Source of the DNA: Nonomuraea guangzhouensis
Lineage (GTDB): Bacteria; Actinomycetota; Actinomycetes; Streptosporangiales; Streptosporangiaceae
Length of the DNA: 64,000 bases
Assembly (NCBI RefSeq): GCF_019396345.1
Contig: NZ_JAHKRM010000008.1
Location: 1-64,000, forward strand
Direction: 5' to 3'
Shown: piece after piece, positions 32,937 through 40,612 of the stretch
Numbering within the stretch: the first letter of the stretch is position 1
Layout of the letters: the number at the start of each line of letters is the position of its first letter
Program-made: the position numbers and the translations under genes
The notes under the pieces: model-generated
Database searches by the model: none
What the model saw: the letters and a program-made list of their open reading frames with translations, nothing else
Told to the model about the DNA's origin: nothing

Positions 32937-33386
32937 TCAAGGCTCCAGCAGGCGGCGCGGGCCCGGGCCCTGCTGGGCGAGGGTGTCGCCGGGATTGACC
33001 AGTGCGCACTGCTCGAACGACAGGCACCCGCACCCGATGCACTCCGTGAACCGGTCGCGCATCCGTTCCATCCGTTCGATACGCGCGTTGATCTCCTCGC
33101 TCCAGCACTCCGAGGCCCGGATCCAGAACTCCCGCGTCGGCTGGACGCCCTCCGGCAGCAGGTCCAGCACGCCGCCGATCACCGACAGCGGGATGCCGAC
33201 GCTCTGGGACGCCCGGATGAACGCCACCCGCCGCAGCGTGGTGCGGTGATAGCGACGCTGGTTGCCGGTGGTCCTGCGGCTGTCGATGAGCCCCTGCCGC
33301 TCGTAGAAGCGCAGCGCGGACGCGGGCACGCCGCTGCGCTCGGACAGCTCACCGATGGTCAGTTCCTTGGCGATCGCTTCGGGCAC
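32937..33386 (-). CDS. soxR: Redox-sensitive regulator SoxR
   Basis: The 149-residue MerR-family protein starts with the helix-turn-helix LTIGELSERSGVPASALRFYERQGLI, followed by the coiled dimerisation helix and the iron-sulphur motif ECIGCGCLSFEQCAL, four cysteines in CxxCxC-x5-C spacing that hold the [2Fe-2S] redox sensor. In actinomycetes SoxR responds to redox-active natural products. Its gene starts 20 bases after the stop of an SDR gene in the same direction, so that oxidoreductase and soxR are probably one transcript. Confidence 0.94.
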   Translation of the reverse strand: MPEAIAKELTIGELSERSGVPASALRFYERQGLIDSRRTTGNQRRYHRTTLRRVAFIRASQSVGIPLSVIGGVLDLLPEGVQPTREFWIRASECWSEEINARIERMERMRDRFTECIGCGCLSFEQCALVNPGDTLAQQGPGPRRLLEP

Positions 33387-33406
33387 GCCCTGAGCCTAGA
33401 TGAGCC

Positions 33407-34141
33407 TCAGGCCTGGGCTGTGGGGCGGACGACGATGTCCCCCACGTCGACGCCGTCCGGCTGCTCGATGGCGAAGGCGACGGCGCGGGCCACCGCGTCC
33501 GGCGAGATCGCGATCTTGTTCATCGTGTCGTCGATCTGGGCCTTCACCTCCGGGCTCATCTGCTCGGCGAAGTCCGTCTTGATGATGCCCGGCGAGACGA
33601 CGGTCACGCGCAGGCTGTCGCCGGCCTCCTGGCGCAGGCCCTCGGAGACGGCGCGTACGGCGTTCTTCGTCCCGGCGTACACCGACTGGAGCGGAACGAT
33701 GCGCAGGCCCGAGGTGGAAAGGATATTGACGAAGTGCCCGAAGCCCTGCTCCCGGAAGACGGGCAGGGCGGCGGCGATGCCGTACAGGACGCCTTTGAAG
33801 TTGACGTCGATCATCTCCTCCCAGTCCTCGACGCGGAGGTCGTCCAGGGGGGAGATCAAGCCGATCCCGGCATTGCTGATGAGCACGTCGATCTTGCCGA
33901 AGCGATCACGGGCCAGCCCGACGAGGCCGGCCAGATCCTCGCGTCGCTTCACGTCCGTACGGGCCCAGGCGGCTTCCCCACCGGCCTTCTCGATGCGGGC
34001 GGCCAGCGCCTCAAGGCGCTCCGTACGGCGTGCCCCGAGGACGACCTTCGCGCCGCGCTCGGCGAGCAGCAGGGCCGTCGCCTCGCCGATGCCGCTGCTG
34101 GCGCCCGTGATCGCTACGACCTTGCCTTCGATACCCGACAT
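33407..34141 (-). CDS. SDR-family oxidoreductase
   Basis: A 244-residue classical short-chain dehydrogenase: TGASSGIGEATALLLAERGA (residues 11-30), NAGIG motif in LISNAGIGLI, catalytic Ser in NILSTSGLR and YAGTKNAVRAVSEGL with the YxxxK pair. It reduces or oxidises a carbonyl/alcohol with NAD(P). It lies upstream of soxR, 20 bases apart, and divergent from a TetR gene with twin operators in between, so it is likely induced when the TetR ligand is present. Confidence 0.92.
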   Translation of the reverse strand: MSGIEGKVVAITGASSGIGEATALLLAERGAKVVLGARRTERLEALAARIEKAGGEAAWARTDVKRREDLAGLVGLARDRFGKIDVLISNAGIGLISPLDDLRVEDWEEMIDVNFKGVLYGIAAALPVFREQGFGHFVNILSTSGLRIVPLQSVYAGTKNAVRAVSEGLRQEAGDSLRVTVVSPGIIKTDFAEQMSPEVKAQIDDTMNKIAISPDAVARAVAFAIEQPDGVDVGDIVVRPTAQA

Positions 34142-34176
34142 GATTGGCAGTCCTTACAGAGAGTGTCTTAAAGTAA

Positions 34177-34227
34177 AAGTGGAGGAGCCGCCACTTCGTC
34201 TCACTCTAAGTGGCGGCTCCTCCACTT
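34177..34227. promoter_or_regulatory. Twin operators AAGTGG-N8-CCACTT
   Basis: Two 20-base elements, 34177-34196 and 34208-34227, are exact reverse complements, separated by 11 bases. Each is itself a dyad AAGTGG-N8-CCACTT. The 51-base structure spans the whole region between the divergent SDR and TetR genes and would also fold into a strong hairpin. It is a very plausible TetR binding region. Confidence 0.75.
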
Positions 34228-34253
34228 AGCAAATGGAGAGGGGAGAGCCGCTG

Positions 34254-34832
34254 ATGGCCCGCGACGCAGAACGTCCGCTGAGGGCTGACGCGCAGCGCAA
34301 CCGGGACAAGATCCTGGTCGCCGCGGTGCGCGTGTTCACCGAAGAGGGGCTGGACGCGCACTTCGAGCGCATCGCCAAGGAAGCGGGCGTGGGCACCGGC
34401 ACGCTCTACCGCAACTTCCCGACCCGGGAGATCCTGATCGAGGCGGCCTACCGCAACGAAGTGGCCCGGTTGTGCGACGCCGTCCCCGAACTCCTGGCGA
34501 CCCTGCCGCCACGTGCGGCGCTACGTGCCTGGACGCGCCGCTTCATCGACTACGCCACCGCCAAGCTAGGCATGGCCGACGCCCTGCGAGCCGTCGTCGC
34601 CTCGGGAACCAACCCCTACGCCCGCAGCCGCGAGCTGATTCAGGCCGCCCTCTCCTCGCTCATGGACGCCTGCGTGGCCGCCGGCGAGATCCGGTCCGAC
34701 ATCAGCGCGACCGACATGTTCGCCGCGCTCGCCGGGATCGCCCTCACCTCGGCCGAGCCCGAGCAGCGTGAGCAGGCCGAACGCCTCCTCGACCTCACCC
34801 TGGACGGGCTGATGCGGCGCCCAGAAAGCTGA
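34254..34832 (+). CDS. TetR-family regulator of the SDR gene
   Basis: The 192-residue protein has the helix-turn-helix KILVAAVRVFTEEGLDAHFERIAKEAGVGTGTLYRNF (region residues 18-55) and a C-terminal domain with RFIDYATAKLGMAD and LFAALAGIALTSAEPEQ, a SBP56-like TetR_C. ATG 34254 is chosen because GGAGAGGGGAGAG lies upstream; the earlier ATG 34233 lies inside that purine run. Divergent SDR-soxR transcription and twin operators identify the target. Confidence 0.9.
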   Translation: MARDAERPLRADAQRNRDKILVAAVRVFTEEGLDAHFERIAKEAGVGTGTLYRNFPTREILIEAAYRNEVARLCDAVPELLATLPPRAALRAWTRRFIDYATAKLGMADALRAVVASGTNPYARSRELIQAALSSLMDACVAAGEIRSDISATDMFAALAGIALTSAEPEQREQAERLLDLTLDGLMRRPES

Positions 34833-34859
34833 TGGCGCCGCCCGCGGCTGGAACGACTC

Positions 34860-35504
34860 CTAGTTCCGGCGGATCATGGTGAGTCCGTCGGCGATCGGCA
34901 GGATGACCACGGTGACCCGGGGGTCCTCCCGCACCAGGTCGTTGAACTCACGCATCCCCACGGTCACTGAATCCGACTCGGCCGGGTCGGCCACCCGCCC
35001 GCTCCACAGCGTGTTGTCCACCATGAGCAGCCCGCCCGGCCGCAGCCGGTCGATCAGCAGTTCGTAGTACGCCGGGTAGTTGCCCTTGTCGGCGTCGAGG
35101 AAGGCCAGGTCGATAGGCAGGTCGAAGGCGGCGAGCGTCTCCAGCGCCGGGCCCAGGGTGAGGGTGATGCGGTCGGCCACGCCGGCCTTCTCCCAATAGC
35201 GGCGGGCGATGGAGGTCCACTGGTCGCTGACGTCGAAGCAGTGCAGCGTGCCGCCGGACAGGCCCCTGGCGATGGACAGCGACGAGTATCCGGTGAACGT
35301 GCCCACCTCCACCGCCACCTCCGGCGCGGTGAGCTGAGTGATCATCGTGAGGAACACGCCCTGGTCGGCCGTGATCTGCATGCCCGCGCTGTCACCCGTC
35401 GCCGCGAGCGTCTCGGTGATCAGTTGCTCCAGCAGGGGGTCGGGCTGAGTGGAGTGATCCACGATGTAGCGGGCCACGGCAGGGTCGAGAAATTCGGATT
35501 TCAT
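34860..35504 (-). CDS. O-methyltransferase, caffeoyl-CoA/catechol type
   Basis: The 214-residue SAM enzyme has VEVGTFTGYSSLSIARGL (motif I), HCFDVSDQWTSIA, AFLDADKGNYPAYYE (metal-binding Asp/Lys loop) and LMVDNTLWSGRV, the signature of metal-dependent class I O-methyltransferases that methylate catechols or hydroxyl groups. I take ATG 35504 with GGAAT before it. It is divergent from a TetR gene; a pair of short AT-rich dyads lies between but no clean operator is visible. Substrate unknown; it could work on a small phenolic. Confidence 0.9.
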   Translation of the reverse strand: MKSEFLDPAVARYIVDHSTQPDPLLEQLITETLAATGDSAGMQITADQGVFLTMITQLTAPEVAVEVGTFTGYSSLSIARGLSGGTLHCFDVSDQWTSIARRYWEKAGVADRITLTLGPALETLAAFDLPIDLAFLDADKGNYPAYYELLIDRLRPGGLLMVDNTLWSGRVADPAESDSVTVGMREFNDLVREDPRVTVVILPIADGLTMIRRN

Positions 35505-35629
35505 GATTCCATTCCCAACGAGCATCGGAGCGGCTCAGGGCCAGTCGGTCGGCTGTAATGCGGAAAGTCATAATCCCCCATGTTTAAAGACATAAAACGT
35601 CCGATAAGTCAAACGGGTACCCTTACGGG

Positions 35630-36370
35630 GTGGGTGAAACGGTGACCTCGGCGAGGGGCCTAGGGGCGACCGGGAAGGCTGCTCCGCGCGGGCGTATCGC
35701 CAAACGAGAAGCGATCATGACCGCTGCAATGAGGGTGTTCGTCCGGGATGGTTACTCCGGTGCGAGCATCGAAACCATCGCCGCTGAAGCGGCGGTATCC
35801 AAACAGACCATCTACAACCATCTGGGCGACAAGCAGTGCTTGTTCGAGTCCCTGATCGACGAGAACTTCGATCGGGTCAATGCCCAGCAATTCGCCATGA
35901 TCGAGACTTTTCCCGATCGTCCGGCGAATCTCATGGCGGAGCTGACGGCGTTCGCCGGTGATCTCATGCGTGGCTGTCTCATGGACGAGCGGGCGCGAGC
36001 CTTGCGCGCACTCGTCCAGGCAGAGGGATCCCGGCGTCCCGAGATCGCCAGGCAGTGGCGGCAACGTGGCCAGGACCAGCTCGCGGGGTCGCTGGCCGCC
36101 AGGTTCGCCCGGCTGGCGCTGGCCGGAAAGCTCTCCCTGGCCGATCCCGACCAGGCGGCGCGCGACTTCCTGGCGTTGATCACCTATGACGCCCAGGTCG
36201 GCTGGACCATCGGTGACGCGACGATGCGGGACGACGAACTCGACGCCTCCATCGCCGCCGGGGTCCGCACGTTCATGCGCGCGTACGGCAACGGGAACGG
36301 CAATGGCAACGGGAACGGGAACGGCCATCACAACGGGAACGGCAACGGCAACGGCTCGCCCGGAGGCTGA
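35630..36370 (+). CDS. TetR-family regulator with Gly-Asn tail
   Basis: The 246-residue protein has a TetR helix-turn-helix (EAIMTAAMRVFVRDGYSGASIETIAAEAAVSKQTIYNHLGDK is the region, about residues 27-67) and a TetR_C_7-type ligand domain. The last about 30 residues are a Gly-Asn repeat GNGNGNGNG around HHNGNG and SPGG, encoded by an almost perfect 6-base tandem repeat at about 36283-36357. GTG 35630 lies six bases after TACCCT, so the transcript may be leaderless. It is divergent from the O-methyltransferase gene. Confidence 0.83.
   Translation: MGETVTSARGLGATGKAAPRGRIAKREAIMTAAMRVFVRDGYSGASIETIAAEAAVSKQTIYNHLGDKQCLFESLIDENFDRVNAQQFAMIETFPDRPANLMAELTAFAGDLMRGCLMDERARALRALVQAEGSRRPEIARQWRQRGQDQLAGSLAARFARLALAGKLSLADPDQAARDFLALITYDAQVGWTIGDATMRDDELDASIAAGVRTFMRAYGNGNGNGNGNGNGHHNGNGNGNGSPGG
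36283..36357 (+). repeat. Hexanucleotide tandem repeat GGCAAC/GGGAAC
   Basis: About twelve imperfect copies of GG(C/G)AA(C/T) in frame encode the Gly-Asn tail of the TetR protein. Runs like this expand and contract by slippage, so the tail length may vary between strains. Confidence 0.8.
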
Positions 36371-36431
36371 ACGACGTCCGCCCGCCCTCTTCGGGTAAGG
36401 TCTCGGCGATCAATGAGCTAAGGGCGGGCAA

Positions 36432-37082
36432 ATGAACAAGAGGTTGGCGGCCGTCGTGGCCGCGGGCGTGGCGCTCGTCGTGCTGCTGACTGTCGTGGCG
36501 TTCTCCGAGCCAGGCAGTTCGTCGGCGCAGGGAGTGCGGTTGACCCGGCAACCCGACGGTTCCATGGTGCTCGCGGACAGGGGCGGAGACGCCCCTGTGC
36601 TCGACCTCTACGAGGACTTCGACTGCCCTGTCTGCAAGGAGCTGCACACCAGGGTCAACGCGACGATCGAGCGGCTGGCCAAGGAGGGCAAGGTCAAGGT
36701 CGTCTTCCATCCGGTGACGGTCTTCGAGGACGAGCCCATGCGGTCCAACTCCGTCCGCGCCGCCGCCGCTGCCCGCTGCGTGCCGGAGGAGAGCTGGCTG
36801 GCGTTCAGGGACGAGCTGTACGCCATGCAGCCCTCGCCGCACGGGCTGGCGTCGGGGTTCGAGGTGCAGGACCTGGCCGAGGCGGCCAGGAAGGTCGGCG
36901 CGTCCGTCGACCAGTGCGTGACCTCGCAGTCGTACGCCGACGAGCACCTGCGGGAGAGCGCGAAGATAAAGATCGACGGGACGCCGACCCTGCTCCTCGA
37001 CGGCGAGCAGCTGGGCAACGAGGCTTTCGACCCGGCCACCCTGGAGCGGGCCATCACCGGAGGCACCGGCGTCACCGTCTGA
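36432..37082 (+). CDS. Membrane-anchored DsbA-like thioredoxin-fold protein
   Basis: The 216-residue product has an N-terminal membrane anchor (LAAVVAAGVALVVLLTVVAF, residues 4-23), then a DSBA-like domain with the redox motif FDCPVCKELH (Cys60 and Cys63 by rough count), the characteristic VFHPVTVFEDEPM and the cis-Pro region KIDGTPTLLLDG. Another cysteine pair sits at AAARCVPE and DQCVTS. It should act outside the membrane in disulphide exchange. It lies alone between the TetR gene and the cimA leader; the 73 bases before the leader peptide hold its terminator candidate only weakly. Confidence 0.9.
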   Translation: MNKRLAAVVAAGVALVVLLTVVAFSEPGSSSAQGVRLTRQPDGSMVLADRGGDAPVLDLYEDFDCPVCKELHTRVNATIERLAKEGKVKVVFHPVTVFEDEPMRSNSVRAAAAARCVPEESWLAFRDELYAMQPSPHGLASGFEVQDLAEAARKVGASVDQCVTSQSYADEHLRESAKIKIDGTPTLLLDGEQLGNEAFDPATLERAITGGTGVTV

Positions 37083-37155
37083 ACGATGTCCATTGTCCCA
37101 AAGACTGAGACCGGTGTGCCGACCAGTGGATAGGTGTGGCAGACTCGCAAGCACC

Positions 37156-37197
37156 ATGTTCTACGGTCTGCTCATTATCAGCAGGCGCGCTGGCTGA
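37156..37197 (+). CDS. Leader peptide of the cimA attenuator, MFYGLLIISRRAG
   Basis: ATG 37156 opens a 13-codon frame ending at TGA 37195-37197. It contains four consecutive branched-chain amino-acid codons (CTG CTC ATT ATC: Leu-Leu-Ile-Ile), the hallmark of attenuators for leucine/isoleucine genes. It precedes an alternative hairpin and a U-tailed terminator and then cimA. The peptide would serve only to sense charged tRNA levels. Confidence 0.7.
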   Translation: MFYGLLIISRRAG

Positions 37198-37249
37198 CAA
37201 AGGGACACCGCCAGCGCGCAGACCTCTCACGTCCGTGAGGGGTCTTTTT
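37166..37249 (+). promoter_or_regulatory. Branched-chain amino-acid attenuator upstream of cimA
   Basis: Three structures are visible. A 10-bp perfect stem pairs GCGCGCTGGC (37185-37194) with GCCAGCGCGC (37210-37219). A terminator stem of 11 bp pairs 37220-37230 with 37235-37245 (AGACCTCTCAC / GTGAGGGGTCT) and ends in five T. An alternative 7-bp pairing joins GGTCTGC (37166-37172) to GCAGACC (37218-37224), which would block the terminator's left arm. Ribosome movement over the Leu/Ile codons of the leader could choose between them; the exact switch is inference. Confidence 0.7.
37220..37249 (+). terminator. Attenuator terminator before cimA
   Basis: The 11-bp stem with a GTCC loop and a TTTTT run lies 21 bases before the cimA start codon, so it can only make sense as a regulated terminator within the cimA leader. 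Confidence 0.75.
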
Positions 37250-37270
37250 GTTTTCCAGGGAGACGACACC

Positions 37271-38845
37271 ATGGCCGACGACCGCTTTCACGTGTATGAC
37301 ACGACGCTGCGTGACGGCGCACAGCAGGAGGGCCTCACCCTCACCGTCGCCGACAAACTCGCCGTCGCGCGGCAGCTGGACGGCCTGGGCGTCGGCTTCA
37401 TCGAAGGGGGCTGGCCAGGAGCCAACCCCAAGGACACAGAGTTCTTCAGGCGCGCTCAAACAGAGCTCGACCTGAAGCACGCGCAGCTCGCCGCGTTCGG
37501 TGCGACCCGCCGAGCAGGTGTGAAGGCAGCCGACGACCCGTTGGTGGCCGCCTTGCGCGAATCCGGCGCGCCGGTCGTGACCCTTGTCGCCAAGAGCCAC
37601 GACCGGCACGTGGAGCTGGCCCTCCGCACGACTCTCCAGGAGAACCTCGCGATGATCCGCGACACGGTCTCCCACCTTCGTGCGGGGGGACAGCGAGTCT
37701 TCCTCGACGCCGAGCACTTCTTCGACGGCTACAGGTCCAACCCAGCCTACGCGCTGGAGGTCCTGCGTACGGCGGCCGAGGCGGGCGCCGACGTCATCGC
37801 CCTGTGCGACACCAACGGCGGCATGCTCCCCGACGAGCTGGCCGACATCGTCCACGCCGCCGTCCAGACCAGCGCCCGCGTCGGCATCCACTGCCACGAC
37901 GACACCGGCTGCGCGGTCGCCAACACGCTGGCCGCCGTCAAGGCCGGCGCCACGCACGTACAGGGCTGCGCCAACGGCTACGGCGAGCGGTCCGGCAACG
38001 CCAACCTGTTCACCGTGGTCGCGAACCTCCAGCTCAAGCGGGGCTTCGACCTGGTGCCGCAGGAGTCGCTCGCCGACATGACGCGCATCGCCCACGCGAT
38101 CACCGAGGTCACCAACGTCACGCCCAACTCCCACGCGCCCTACGTCGGCATGTCGGCGTTCGCGCACAAGGCCGGGCTGCACGCCAGCGCCATCAAGGTC
38201 GACCCGAACCTCTACCAGCACATCGACCCCGCCCAGGTCGGCAACGACATGCGCATGCTGGTCTCCGACATGGCCGGCCGCGCCTCGGTCGAGCTCAAGG
38301 GCCGCGAGCTGGGCTACGAACTCACCCCCGAGGCCACCAAGACGCTGGTCGAGCGGGTCAAGGACCTGGAGTCGAAGGGCTTCACGTTCGAGGCCGCCGA
38401 CGCCTCCTTCGAGCTGCTGCTGCGCGACACCGTCCACGGCGAGCGCACGCGCCACTTCGAGGTCGAGTCGTGGCGGGTGATCGTCGAGCGGGCCAAGGGC
38501 GGCGAGCTGGTCAGCGAGGCCACGGTCAAGCTGCACGCCAAGGGCGAGCGCATCGTCGCCACCGGCGAGGGCAACGGCCCGGTCAACGCCCTCGACCGGG
38601 CGGTACGCCTGGCGCTGGAGAAGCTCTACCCCGAGCTGGCCAGACTGGAGCTCATCGACTTCAAGGTGCGCATACTCGAAGGCACCCACGGCTCCGACGC
38701 CATCACCCGCGTGCTCATCACCTCCAGCGACGACACGGCCGAGTGGTCCACGGTCGGCGTCGCCGAGAACATCATCGACGCCTCCTGGCAGGCGCTGGAG
38801 CAGGCGGTGACGTACGGCCTGCTCCGCGCGGGCCACGAGGGTTAG
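37271..38845 (+). CDS. cimA: (R)-citramalate synthase
   Basis: The 524-residue enzyme condenses acetyl-CoA with pyruvate to citramalate, entering the threonine-independent isoleucine route, which then uses LeuCD and LeuB. It has the HMGL-like TIM barrel (YDTTLRDGAQQEGL at residues 9-22, metal HxH in GIHCHDDTG, CDTNGG, GCANGYGERSGNANL) and a C-terminal LeuA-dimer/regulatory domain with HAKGERIVATGEGNGPVNALDRAVR. DTTLRDGxQ with HFFDGY and 524 residues point to CimA rather than LeuA (about 570-640 residues with different start). AGGGAG precedes ATG 37271. Confidence 0.9.
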   Translation: MADDRFHVYDTTLRDGAQQEGLTLTVADKLAVARQLDGLGVGFIEGGWPGANPKDTEFFRRAQTELDLKHAQLAAFGATRRAGVKAADDPLVAALRESGAPVVTLVAKSHDRHVELALRTTLQENLAMIRDTVSHLRAGGQRVFLDAEHFFDGYRSNPAYALEVLRTAAEAGADVIALCDTNGGMLPDELADIVHAAVQTSARVGIHCHDDTGCAVANTLAAVKAGATHVQGCANGYGERSGNANLFTVVANLQLKRGFDLVPQESLADMTRIAHAITEVTNVTPNSHAPYVGMSAFAHKAGLHASAIKVDPNLYQHIDPAQVGNDMRMLVSDMAGRASVELKGRELGYELTPEATKTLVERVKDLESKGFTFEAADASFELLLRDTVHGERTRHFEVESWRVIVERAKGGELVSEATVKLHAKGERIVATGEGNGPVNALDRAVRLALEKLYPELARLELIDFKVRILEGTHGSDAITRVLITSSDDTAEWSTVGVAENIIDASWQALEQAVTYGLLRAGHEG

Positions 38846-40473
38846 AGCAGACCGGCGGGGAAGGTCAGGCCCTGGACCTTGACCTTCCCACCCGAGCAGG
38901 ACACCTTCGGCGAGTCGGTGTCGGGCACGATGACGGTCAGCAGCGACTTGGCCGCCGGGGAGACGACCACGTTCGTCGGCTGCTTCGACAGGTACGTCGG
39001 CGACACCCAGCCCAGCTTCCCGCCCCGCTGCACCTTCTGCCCGCCCACCGGCTTGCACCCCGCGAGCTGGACCATCGTGACCCGGAACTTCCCGTCGCCC
39101 AGCACGACCCGGCCGCCGCCGTTGGAGATCACCTTGAACGACGGGGCGAACCGCCACAGGTTCGTGACCTTCTTGCCGCCGGACGCGGTGTCGAGCACCG
39201 CCATCACGTCCTGGCCGTGGTTCACCAGCACCGATCGGGTCCGGCTCGCGCCATAGGCCTTGTCGGTCAGCTTGAAGGCCTGCCGGTCCTTGCCGTACGA
39301 CGTCTTGACGAGCTTGCTGGCCGTGCGCGGGCGGAAGCGCGCGCCCACCACGGACGGCACGTTGTGCGCCTCGGGGGAGAGCGTCCAGTAGCGGTAGGAG
39401 CTCTTCTCATAGGAGTTGAATCCGCCGTCGACCAGGATGTCGCGGCCCTGCGCGTAGTAGGTCACGCCCAGGTGGTCCTCATGGCCGTGGAACTTCAGGC
39501 CGGGGCCGAACCTGATCGAGTAGAAGGCGGACTCGGGCTTGCCCCAGTCCGTCCGGCCGTACACGTAGCCGGCCTTGTAGACCTTGACGTTCTCCTTGGG
39601 CGTGCCGGTCTCCATCTTGGGCTCGACCACGGCGCTGCCGTCGCCGATCGGCACCATGAAGCCGTTGGGCTGCGTGGAGTGGGCGACGAACGCCTTGAGC
39701 GCGTCGGCCCGCCTGGAGATCTCGCCGGGCACCTTGCGACCGCAGTCCTTGATGTTGGTCATCGCGACCATGAGCCTGCTGTGCACGTAGACGGCGTAGC
39801 GCGGCGCCTGCTCCATGAGCGCGCCCTGGGAGTCGACGTCGAGCTTGACCGTGCCGGTCAGCCGCTTGACGGCCAGGCCCGTCCAGTCCTTGCGGCCGTA
39901 GCGGCAGCCGATGGCCATGAGCGCGATGTCCTGGTCGATCCCGTGGTTGTGGCCCTTCTTGTAGAGCCGCGAGTCGGACAGGAGCTTGGCGTGCTCGGCC
40001 AGCGTCTGCTTCAGCCAGGCGTCTTTCACGTGCATGCTCAGGCAGACCAGCGCCTGGGAGCGGAGCGAGACCGGGTGGTCCTTCCAGGCGTAGGACGGGG
40101 TGCCACGGGCGCCGCGCCTGTTGTGGTCGACCCAGTCCTTGGTGATCTCCTTGGCCCGGTCGAGGTAGCGCTCCTCGCCGCTGTTCTCGTACGCGACGAC
40201 CAGCGTGCCCATCCAGCGCAGCGACTGGAAGACGAACTCCCACGACCGGTTGTGGTACGGGCTCATGGCCCAGTTGATCTTCGTGCCGATCTTCACCGGA
40301 GGCTGCTCGACCAGGGGCAGCTCACCCCGCATGACCTCGTCCGCCGTGGGCGTGCCGGGCAGCCAGTCGCCCTGGCACTGCGCGGTGCGCTTCACCGACG
40401 TGTCGGCGTGCGCTGTGCTCACCAGCCCGCTTGAAACGAGCATGAGAGCAAGGGGGATCGCAAGGCGGCGCAC
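38842..40473 (-). CDS. Secreted heparinase II/III-family polysaccharide lyase-like protein
   Basis: The 543-residue protein has a Sec signal peptide (residues 1-23, AIPLALMLVSSGLVSTAHA), an alpha/alpha-toroid part with NRSWEFVFQSLRWMGTL and GHNHGIDQDIALMAIG, then a beta-sandwich with the family mark KFHGHEDHLGVTYYAQGRDILVDGG. Members cleave uronic-acid-containing polysaccharides by beta-elimination; the substrate here is unknown. Its stop codon overlaps that of cimA by four bases, so the two convergent genes share the end. It is monocistronic with a long AT-richer promoter region. Confidence 0.83.
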   Translation of the reverse strand: MRRLAIPLALMLVSSGLVSTAHADTSVKRTAQCQGDWLPGTPTADEVMRGELPLVEQPPVKIGTKINWAMSPYHNRSWEFVFQSLRWMGTLVVAYENSGEERYLDRAKEITKDWVDHNRRGARGTPSYAWKDHPVSLRSQALVCLSMHVKDAWLKQTLAEHAKLLSDSRLYKKGHNHGIDQDIALMAIGCRYGRKDWTGLAVKRLTGTVKLDVDSQGALMEQAPRYAVYVHSRLMVAMTNIKDCGRKVPGEISRRADALKAFVAHSTQPNGFMVPIGDGSAVVEPKMETGTPKENVKVYKAGYVYGRTDWGKPESAFYSIRFGPGLKFHGHEDHLGVTYYAQGRDILVDGGFNSYEKSSYRYWTLSPEAHNVPSVVGARFRPRTASKLVKTSYGKDRQAFKLTDKAYGASRTRSVLVNHGQDVMAVLDTASGGKKVTNLWRFAPSFKVISNGGGRVVLGDGKFRVTMVQLAGCKPVGGQKVQRGGKLGWVSPTYLSKQPTNVVVSPAAKSLLTVIVPDTDSPKVSCSGGKVKVQGLTFPAGLL

Positions 40474-40612
40474 GCCGGTTCCTTCCGGGCCAAAAGATGG
40501 GGGCGGAACATGCTGACCGAATCTCGATCAACTGGTCAAGTTGGGTGCCGGATCGTTAGCGGCTCGATGCGGCTCGGTTTCCGGACCGGTCAATTCACGA
40601 CATCCTGGACGC

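Noticed and set aside
22465..35504. A natural-product gene cluster from the P450, methyltransferases and hydrolases
   Set aside because: No core synthase, no shared operon, and each gene has its own divergent regulator, so they look like separate modules.
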